DNA of 64,000 bases from Arthrobacter burdickii. GTDB lineage: Bacteria; Actinomycetota; Actinomycetes; Actinomycetales; Micrococcaceae. Below, piece after piece: positions 58,098 through 64,000 of the stretch. Numbering within the stretch: position 1 is the stretch's first letter; every line of letters begins with the position of its first letter. The notes beneath the pieces are model-generated. The model ran no database searches. It was not told where the DNA came from and was given only the letters and a program-made list of their open reading frames with translations. A program made the position numbers and the translations under genes. The stretch spans positions 372,001 through 436,000 of the forward strand of contig NZ_JAROCG010000001.1 in the NCBI RefSeq assembly GCF_030433645.1, in the 5' to 3' direction.

Positions 58098-58994
58098 TCA
58101 CTGAGGAACGTCCAGGTAGGGCACGTCGGTCGGATCGCTGCCGAATACCGGAGCAAGGTAGGTTGCCGCGAGATCCTTCAGCGTCCCGTCGTCGATCAGA
58201 TCGGTGATGATCTTGTCGATCGCCTCCTTGTTCGGTGCGCCCTCAGGGTACACACCGCCGTAGCTCTCGCCCGTGCTGAACTGGCCGACGACCTCGAGAA
58301 GACCGTTGGAAGCGCTGGCGACAGTGAGTGCCTGAGCGGTGTCGTTGAGGACGACGTCGACCTGGCCCGAGGCGAGAGCCGTGGTCATGCTGCCGGTGTC
58401 GGGGAAGACCTTGAGGGAACCTTCGGCGATGCCGAGCTTGTCGATCGCAAAGCTTTGGCCCACAGTGCTGAGCTGAACACCGACGGTCGACTCCTTGATC
58501 GACTCGCTCGTTACTTCATTGCCCTCCTTGGTGAGCACACCGACGTCCCCGGAGAAGTACGGTGGCGTGAATTCGACGGCCTTCTCACGCTCCGGCGTGA
58601 TGGAGATCGTGACCAGGGCGAGGTCGAAATCCTTGGTCTGCCCGGCCACGATCGAGGCGAAGGAGACGGTCTTCACGTCGAGCTTCGAAAGGCCACCGCG
58701 GTAGGCGATGTTCGCTGCCATGCAGTACTCGTAGCCGTCCTTGATGTTGGCGGGCTTGTCGCCATTCCACCAGCCGGGCGAGGGCAAGCTGTTCTCGACG
58801 GTGAAGGTGTCAGCGGTGGTCGGCTCCGTGATGGGATCAGATCCGAATTCGCCCGTCACTTCGCAGTTGCCATAGGTGGGTTCTGCCTCTACGTCACTCT
58901 CGACGGTGTCAGTGCTGGGGGATGAACTGCAACCCGCAGCCGTCAGGATCGTGGCAAGGCCAACGGCGGTGGTGGCCATGATTTTCCGGATCAC
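58098..58994 (-). CDS. Substrate-binding lipoprotein of amino-acid-type ABC transporter
   Basis: 298 residues, starting at GTG 58994 with GAAGGAG upstream. The lipobox is AAGC at about 18-22. The mature domain has the family 3 binding-protein pattern but is atypical: GYEYCMAANIAYRGGLSKLD, then DFDLALVTISITPEREKAVE, FTPPYFSGDVGVLTKEGNEV and ASGQVDVVLNDTAQALTVAS. It has two Cys (CEVTG and YCMAAN) that could pair. It is the first gene of the six-gene operon and defines substrate choice of the transporter. Confidence 0.92.
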   Translation of the reverse strand: MIRKIMATTAVGLATILTAAGCSSSPSTDTVESDVEAEPTYGNCEVTGEFGSDPITEPTTADTFTVENSLPSPGWWNGDKPANIKDGYEYCMAANIAYRGGLSKLDVKTVSFASIVAGQTKDFDLALVTISITPEREKAVEFTPPYFSGDVGVLTKEGNEVTSESIKESTVGVQLSTVGQSFAIDKLGIAEGSLKVFPDTGSMTTALASGQVDVVLNDTAQALTVASASNGLLEVVGQFSTGESYGGVYPEGAPNKEAIDKIITDLIDDGTLKDLAATYLAPVFGSDPTDVPYLDVPQ

Positions 58995-59195
58995 GTGGGC
59001 ACTCCTTCGAGCTCATTCTGCATTCGTCCTGGACTGTGCGCCGTAGAGAAACAGGCCGTCCAGAACTGGGGAACACTCCACCGACAGATGACGCGCGGCC
59101 CAGAAAATGCGTAGGCATCGTTGCCCCGCAGGAGAAGTAGCAGAAGCCTATACAGACGCTTGCCTGAGCACAACAACTCACGTCCGGTGATTCAG

Positions 59196-59212
59196 GGCCG
59201 GCACGACCGGCC
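59196..59212. promoter_or_regulatory. Inverted repeat between divergent promoters
   Basis: GGCCGG-CACGA-CCGGCC lies between the binding-protein gene and the amidohydrolase gene, 82 bp before the latter. It could be an operator for a regulator encoded elsewhere, as the cluster has no regulator gene of its own. Confidence 0.35.
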
Positions 59213-59293
59213 TATGTGTTTCTCGGCAACTATCGGTTAACGTTGCACGCGTCCACGCCGATCTCCCCGCGAATCCACTGAAGGACTACCTGC

Positions 59294-60901
59294 ATGGCAG
59301 CAACGCTCTACTGCCGCGGCCGCATCCACACCCTGGACCGAGCAGCCGTTCCCGCCGACACGCTGCTGGCGGAAGACGGCGTCATCGTCGCGATCGGCGA
59401 TGACCGGGCGGTGAGGAGATCCCTCACCGGTCCTGTCGAAGAGTTCGACCTCGAGGGCCGCTCGGTGATCCCCGGCCTCATCGATGCCCACATCCACTCC
59501 GCCACTTTCGCGAGGGACAGGACCACCGTCGACCTCCGCGGCGTTACTGATCTCGAGGAAGCCGTCGAGCGCGTTCGTCGGCATGCCGAGACTCTCGCAC
59601 CGGGCCAGTGGCTTTTCGGTGGACGGTGGGACTTCAACACCTGGACGGTCCCGTTGCAACCCGACCGCCACAGCCTGGACAGCGTGTGCCCGGACCGTCC
59701 CGTCGCGCTGCCCAGTATCGACGGTCACACGATCTGGGCCAACAGCCTCGCTCTCCGGGCCATCGATGTCACGGCGGCGACGCCAGATCCGATCGGTGGC
59801 GAGATCGTCCGTGACGAGCGGGGCGAACCCACCGGGATCCTCCGCGAGTCTGCCCGCCAGCCTCTGCGCGATCTCATGAACTCCGAGCTCTCCGGAGATC
59901 TGGTGTCCCAGCTTCGCGCGGCCCAGGAGCACTTCCTGTCGCTCGGGCTCACCGGCCTCCACGACATGGATGCGGAGGACAGCCGCGACGCCTACCTGCG
60001 CCTGCACGGGGCGGGTGAGCTGAAGCTCCGCGTGCACAAGTCGATTCCCATGAACTATCTCGACGGTGCAATCGCCGAGGGCCGGTACACCGGGCAGGGT
60101 GATGACTGGTTCACCACCGGCGCGCTCAAGCTGTTCAGCGATGGTGCCCTCGGCTCGCATACCGCGCTCATGAGCGAGCCTTTCCCCGGCGAACAACACA
60201 ATCACGGCATCGAGGTGATTCCCTACCGCGATCTCGTGCACCTCATGGGCAAGGCCGCCCGCGCCGGCATAGCCGTGGCAACACATGCGATCGGAGACCG
60301 CGCCAACCACCTCGTGCTGAACGCCTATGCCGAACTGCTGCCCATCACCCGCGATCGCGGTCTACGCCATCGCATCGAGCACGCACAGCACCTGTTGCCG
60401 TCCGATGTGGCCCGCTTCGTGGAGCTCGGCGTGATCCCCTCGATGCAACCTACGCACTGCACGTCGGACATCCCCCTTTCGGAAGCGATGCTGCACGGTC
60501 GCCCGCTGGCCAACTATGCGTGGCGCGCGCTCCGCGACACGGGAGCCACCCTCGCCTTCGGTTCGGACGCCCCGGTCGAGAGCCCGAATCCTGCCTACGG
60601 TCTGCACGCCGCTCTCACTCGACAGAACGAACACGGTGAACCGCCCACAGGGTGGGAACCGGAGCAGCGACTCGACCTGACCGAGGCGCTCGAGGGTTTC
60701 ACGTCCGGGCCCGCCTTCGCCGCGGGCCAGGAGGCGAAGCTCGGACGGTTACGCCCTGGAATGCTTGCGGACTTCGCCGTGCTGAACGAGGACCCCTTCT
60801 CGATCGCCCCGCATGAACTGCGCAATCTCGAGGTGCAGACGACCGTCGTCGGTGGGAAAGTACGGTTCCAACGCACCGGCGCGACTGCGCGCCCTATCTA
60901 G
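59294..60901 (+). CDS. Amidohydrolase (YtcJ/NfdA-like, Amidohydro_3)
   Basis: 535 residues. Metal-dependent TIM-barrel hydrolase. VIPGLIDAHIHSATF carries the His-x-His ligands, LGLTGLHDMDAEDS follows, then THAIGDRANHLVLNAYAELL, RHRIEHAQHL and the catalytic Asp in LAFGSDAPVESPNPAYGLHA. C-terminal LRPGMLADFAVLNEDPF is the usual amidohydrolase end. The subfamily includes N-substituted formamide deformylase and other amide hydrolases. It is divergent from the transport/SDR operon and lacks a signal peptide, so it acts in the cytosol, probably on the imported compound. A bidirectional terminator follows. Confidence 0.92.
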   Translation: MAATLYCRGRIHTLDRAAVPADTLLAEDGVIVAIGDDRAVRRSLTGPVEEFDLEGRSVIPGLIDAHIHSATFARDRTTVDLRGVTDLEEAVERVRRHAETLAPGQWLFGGRWDFNTWTVPLQPDRHSLDSVCPDRPVALPSIDGHTIWANSLALRAIDVTAATPDPIGGEIVRDERGEPTGILRESARQPLRDLMNSELSGDLVSQLRAAQEHFLSLGLTGLHDMDAEDSRDAYLRLHGAGELKLRVHKSIPMNYLDGAIAEGRYTGQGDDWFTTGALKLFSDGALGSHTALMSEPFPGEQHNHGIEVIPYRDLVHLMGKAARAGIAVATHAIGDRANHLVLNAYAELLPITRDRGLRHRIEHAQHLLPSDVARFVELGVIPSMQPTHCTSDIPLSEAMLHGRPLANYAWRALRDTGATLAFGSDAPVESPNPAYGLHAALTRQNEHGEPPTGWEPEQRLDLTEALEGFTSGPAFAAGQEAKLGRLRPGMLADFAVLNEDPFSIAPHELRNLEVQTTVVGGKVRFQRTGATARPI

Positions 60902-60969
60902 GGTTGCCCGTGCGGCATCAGGCGTCGGATAGCGGGTGCCTGACGTGCTGCCTGCACCCACGCAAGGCA

Positions 60970-61007
60970 GTGCCGGGACTTCATCCTGACAGATGGAGTC
61001 CCGGCAC
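60970..61007. terminator. Bidirectional terminator between convergent genes
   Basis: Perfect 11-bp arms GTGCCGGGACT and AGTCCCGGCAC with a 16-bp loop, between the amidohydrolase and the secreted-protein gene. Confidence 0.85.
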
Positions 61008-61035
61008 ATGGCGTCCTAGTGCGGCCCGCGACTAA

Positions 61036-63264
61036 TTACTTGAACGTGAGCACCAGCGTGGGCACGAGCGTGGGGCTGGCCTCCCTGGAGTTGAGGATCA
61101 GGCCGTCGCTGCTGCTGGAGTCGATGGCCAGGGAGAGCTGCTGGCCTAGCTCACCGGCCAGGCCGGTGACCGTGAGCGGAACGCTGTAACGGGTGTTGAT
61201 CGCTGTCGGACCCAGCGTGCCGATGCTGGTGCCGGGGACCGGGGCGTTGGTGTACGTAATTCCGGTTTCCGTCCAGCTGTCACCCGCGACCAGCTTGATA
61301 TTCTGCTTGCCCGTCGACCCGTTACCTGCGCTGGTCAGCTGCAGCGTGGCACTCTCGATCGTCCTGCCCGCATACGCTTTCAGGTCGAACTTCAGGTACG
61401 TGGTCTCGATCGGGCTGCTGTCCACCCACAGCGTGGGGCTCGTGCCACGGTTCGTCCCCGGCGCCCCGCTGGACACATAGCTGTCAGCGGTGGCCGTCAG
61501 CGTGGCGGTCGTCGACGTGCCGCCCGCGGGAGCCGTGGTGAAGGTCCAGGTCCTGGTCACCACTGCGTTACCGGCGACATCCTTCGCCCCACTGATCGTG
61601 GCCGTGTACGGCGTGTTCGGCGTGAGATCCGCGGTCGGGTTCAACGTCGCGACCCTGCTTGTGCCGTCGTAGGTCACACCTGCCGACACCTGCGTCCCTG
61701 TCCCCGTCGTCGTCCCCGTCCTCAGCGTGAACGCACCCGCCGCCGTGATCGTCGAGGCGTCCATCGCCTCCGAGAACGTCCCCGTCACGTTGCTGCCCAC
61801 TGCCACACCCGTCGCGTTGCCAGCCGGAGACGTAGTCACCGTCGGAGCCGTCGTATCCCCTGGCGCAGGACCCGCACCGCCACTGCCCTCGTAGAAGTGC
61901 CAGTACCGGCTCGTGGCGCCCACGTCGGCGAGGATCAGCACACCGCTGTTAGGCGTGCGCGTCGAATTAAGGTTCTGCTTCGTCGACGTCACATTGTGCA
62001 CATACTGGTCCGCGTCCACAATCCGAGGTGTCTTCGCGGTGGTGAAATTGATGTTGTCCAGAGGCGTGGATTTCTCGTAGATCGCGCCCCCCGAGGTGGT
62101 GCAGACGCCGGCGTTCGTCGTGCCGCTGGGCTTCGGATAGGTGGCGAAGGTCCGCAGCCGCTGCGCGGCCTCGTCGATCAGGACGATCACCCGGTTGGGG
62201 CACTCGCCCTGGGTCGCGATCGTATGCTTCGTCCACTGCGAGGACACGTTGTCCAGCGCCAACAGCTGGATCAGCGGCTGGGACGAAGACGTGAACGATG
62301 TCTTGACCGCGGCGAAGACCCGGCCACCGGAGGAATCCAGCCACTTCAGGTTCATGTGGTCGTCACCGCTCTTCAGCCCCGACGTCGCCGCCACGGCAGG
62401 GCTCCAGGTGGTGATCGGGTCCGTGTCGCGGTGGTAGCTCCAGTAAAAGCCGGCGGTGGCATCGCTGGCCTCACGGCTCCACATCACGCCCATCTTGCCG
62501 GGTCCGAACGCGACCAGGGTGGAGATGTCGTCCAGGGTGACGTTGCTCAGCGACGCCGGGTGCGGAAACGGCGTCCCCCACGTCGCGCCGTCCTCGCCGG
62601 TGACGTTCAGGTAGATCCGGTTTCCCTGCTGCCAGGTGGCCCACACCCGACCGGTCGAGTCCTTGTCGATGGTCAGCGCCTCGACCTTTTGGTCATTGAT
62701 CTTTGTCGCACCCAGCAGCGCATACGTCTTCGTGCTCGCGTTGTAGCTGTAGCGGCGCATCGTCGTCGGGAAGCCCGCCACAGCCGCCACGCCGTCATTG
62801 ACGAACTGGTAGCTCGCCACGAAGAGGGTCGACCCGTCCCACAGGACGTCATGGTGCGTGTTCGCCCGCGGGTCCGTCGCCACGCCCGTATCGACCCACG
62901 AACTCGTTCCGGCATCGAACCGGAAGATATGGAAATCCGAACTGGCGGTGTCCCACAGGTTGCCCCACCAGCGCCCGTCGTTGAACCACAGCGCGTTGGT
63001 CGCCCGCTTCGTACCCGTCGGGGTACCCGTCCCGGCATGGGACGGACCCTCGACCCCGACATCACCGGGAGCAGCCGACGCCCCGACCGGCACCACCAGG
63101 GCGCCCAGCCCAAGCAGCACCGCTGTCAACAGCGCCGTCAGCAGTGAAGGATGCCGGAGGTTCGCCAACCCACCTCGACGAAGACCCCGCCCTCCGCCAG
63201 GCTTCGGAGCCCTGCGGCCTCCACTACGCCTGCGCATGGGAAAAAATGGATAATCCAGCATCAT
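61036..63264 (-). CDS. Secreted multidomain protein with Ig-like and CBM96-like domains
   Basis: 742 residues. A long Arg/Gly-rich N-terminus precedes the signal helix (HPSLLTALLTAVLLGLGALV). About residues 75-470 form a repeated beta-sheet region with Trp/Asp-containing blades (ALWFNDGRWWGNLWD, HDVLWDGSTLFVASYQFVND, EALTIDKDSTGRVWATWQQG), consistent with a beta-propeller; no sialidase Asp-box set is evident. A Big_5 Ig-like domain follows (APTVTTSPAGNATGVAVGSN), then a DNRLRE/CBM96-like module (TADSYVSSGAPGTNRGTSPT to the end). It is likely a cell-surface carbohydrate-binding protein or enzyme. The start is uncertain: 63264, 63261 or 63237. Confidence 0.78.
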   Translation of the reverse strand: MMLDYPFFPMRRRSGGRRAPKPGGGRGLRRGGLANLRHPSLLTALLTAVLLGLGALVVPVGASAAPGDVGVEGPSHAGTGTPTGTKRATNALWFNDGRWWGNLWDTASSDFHIFRFDAGTSSWVDTGVATDPRANTHHDVLWDGSTLFVASYQFVNDGVAAVAGFPTTMRRYSYNASTKTYALLGATKINDQKVEALTIDKDSTGRVWATWQQGNRIYLNVTGEDGATWGTPFPHPASLSNVTLDDISTLVAFGPGKMGVMWSREASDATAGFYWSYHRDTDPITTWSPAVAATSGLKSGDDHMNLKWLDSSGGRVFAAVKTSFTSSSQPLIQLLALDNVSSQWTKHTIATQGECPNRVIVLIDEAAQRLRTFATYPKPSGTTNAGVCTTSGGAIYEKSTPLDNINFTTAKTPRIVDADQYVHNVTSTKQNLNSTRTPNSGVLILADVGATSRYWHFYEGSGGAGPAPGDTTAPTVTTSPAGNATGVAVGSNVTGTFSEAMDASTITAAGAFTLRTGTTTGTGTQVSAGVTYDGTSRVATLNPTADLTPNTPYTATISGAKDVAGNAVVTRTWTFTTAPAGGTSTTATLTATADSYVSSGAPGTNRGTSPTLWVDSSPIETTYLKFDLKAYAGRTIESATLQLTSAGNGSTGKQNIKLVAGDSWTETGITYTNAPVPGTSIGTLGPTAINTRYSVPLTVTGLAGELGQQLSLAIDSSSSDGLILNSREASPTLVPTLVLTFK

Positions 63265-63401
63265 GCCCCCTGAGTTGAGTGATCGTCGATCCTCCCCAGG
63301 TCTGTCCAGTGTCAACGTTTGAAGCTGCCTAAACAACCCCCAACTGTGGGGATCTCTCGACTACCGCCGCCCCCACTACTTGCTGCTCGAGCCACACAAG
63401 A

Positions 63402-63420
63402 CACGTAGTAATTACTCGTG
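63402..63420. promoter_or_regulatory. Candidate operator palindrome
   Basis: CACGTAGTAATTACTCGTG contains the perfect 10-bp palindrome AGTAATTACT with CACG/CGTG outer arms. It lies 74 bp before the small HTH gene. Confidence 0.4.
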
Positions 63421-63493
63421 CGCCGACCACCGGGGCCCATCAGTGTTAGCAGAGACGTAGGAGTGGCGAACGGGTCTCAAGGAGCAGGTAACA

Positions 63494-63688
63494 ATGGCGC
63501 ATAACAACCCCATGACAGAGAACCTACTGACGGTTGCGGAGATAGCCGCCCAGATGCGGGTATCGAAGATGACGGTGTACCGACTGGTGCAGTCCGGCGC
63601 GATGCACGGTATCCGGTTCGGCCGCTCCTACCGGGTGCCGGAAGCGGCCGTGCAGCAGTACCTCGACTCCGTGAACTCAGGGCACTGA
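63494..63688 (+). CDS. Excisionase-type small HTH protein
   Basis: 64 residues, AAGGAG nine bases before the ATG. ENLLTVAEIAAQMRVSKMTV, then YRLVQSGAMHGIRFGRSYRV and PEAAVQQYLDSV, is the MerR-like winged HTH of the excisionase family. It closely resembles the conserved actinobacterial small regulator of the Rv0500A type (VSKMTVYRLV...VGRSFRVP) rather than a phage Xis. No integrase is nearby. The usual tiny Arg-rich neighbour gene seen beside that homologue was not found downstream. Confidence 0.88.
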   Translation: MAHNNPMTENLLTVAEIAAQMRVSKMTVYRLVQSGAMHGIRFGRSYRVPEAAVQQYLDSVNSGH

Positions 63689-63689
63689 T

Positions 63690-63910
63690 CCACCCGCTCG
63701 TCACTGAGCTGGGCAGGCGCACGGAGGGCAACCACGCTGACGGTGAACCGCTGGACGGTGTCCGGTGCGCGTCCAGGATCGACGAGCGGGATGCTCCATG
63801 CCGAGATCGAACTGGTCCGTATATGAGTACGGGATGTCATTCAGCGCAAACGTCCTGCCCGAGCATTGCTTCGGCTGATGCCTGCTGTCGCGTAGCCACT
63901 CGGAGGTGGG
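63690..63910 (-). pseudogene. Decayed NAD(P)/FAD ferredoxin-reductase-like gene
   Basis: Three minus-strand pieces in different frames fit the C-terminal part of flavoprotein ferredoxin reductases: RQQASAEAMLGQDV, then FALNDIPYSYTDQFDLGMEH (compare D-x-x-P-Y-F-Y-T-D-Q-F-D in the family) and VDPGRAPDTVQRFTVSVV. Each change of frame needs an indel, so the gene is dead. The N-terminal FAD and NAD domains are not seen before the window edge. Confidence 0.6.
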
Positions 63911-64000
63911 GGGCCCGAACGGCGTCCTGCTCACCGGCGCCCTCGAAGGTAGCAGTGATGCGAGTTCTCGAGTGACTGCGGATCCAGGCGCACCTAGTGC

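Noticed and set aside
1..64000. CRISPR arrays, rRNA operons and prophage structural genes.
   Set aside because: No regularly spaced repeats, rRNA-like stretches or phage head/tail motifs were seen.

Overview
The window is high-GC DNA with strong G/C third-position bias, TniA/TniB/TniQ, ECF sigma and PadR genes of actinobacterial type, a LacI-controlled sugar operon and GTG starts. It fits a Micrococcales actinomycete, probably an Arthrobacter-like member of the Micrococcaceae; the genus is inference. No rRNA gene, complete tRNA gene or CRISPR array was seen.

Bases 1-13,250 form an accessory region of small, mostly orphan genes. Many are regulator plus membrane-protein pairs: a YtrA-type GntR pair, two PadR/membrane pairs lying tail to tail, and an ECF sigma factor with a CU044_5270-like partner. 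Lipoproteins and three GNAT acetyltransferases, one AAC(2')-like, lie between them. Short imperfect palindromes with a GGATCC core recur just behind many of these genes. A solitary transposon end of Tn402/Tn5053 type lies at 2146.

Bases 13,258-27,202 form an apparently complete 13,945-bp transposon of the Tn402/Tn5053 (tni) group. Its ends start TGTCA, contain CGTCTGCAC, point toward each other, and are flanked by the same 5-bp duplication, AAAGT. It encodes a serine resolvase, TniQ, TniB and TniA, then about 9 kb of cargo. The cargo holds two sigma-factor modules, tiny proteins, a DinB-like protein and, against the right end, a three-gene ABC-three-component (ABC-3C) conflict system: HNH effector, middle component and DUF2326 ATPase. 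This is the most interesting find.

Bases 27,300-34,480 are an insertion graveyard. They contain an intact IS30-family element, IS30 and IS3 remnants, an AT-richer gene for a repeat-containing membrane protein, and a frameshifted serine recombinase.

Bases 34,480-64,000 look like metabolic chromosome. In order they hold: a CapA-like lipoprotein; a structured leader with an intrinsic terminator before a YgiB-like/YgiC-like/APC-permease operon; decayed uracil-glycosylase-like and TetR genes; a heterodimeric ABC exporter; and a galactan-use locus. That locus comprises LacI, two 16-bp operators, MalF/MalG-type permeases, a binding protein, GH42 beta-galactosidase and a secreted GH30 enzyme. A six-gene catabolic/transport operon (binding protein, permease, ATPase, polysaccharide-deacetylase-like enzyme, two SDRs) follows, divergent from an amidohydrolase. 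The window ends with a secreted multidomain protein, a small excisionase-type HTH protein and a decayed flavoprotein gene.
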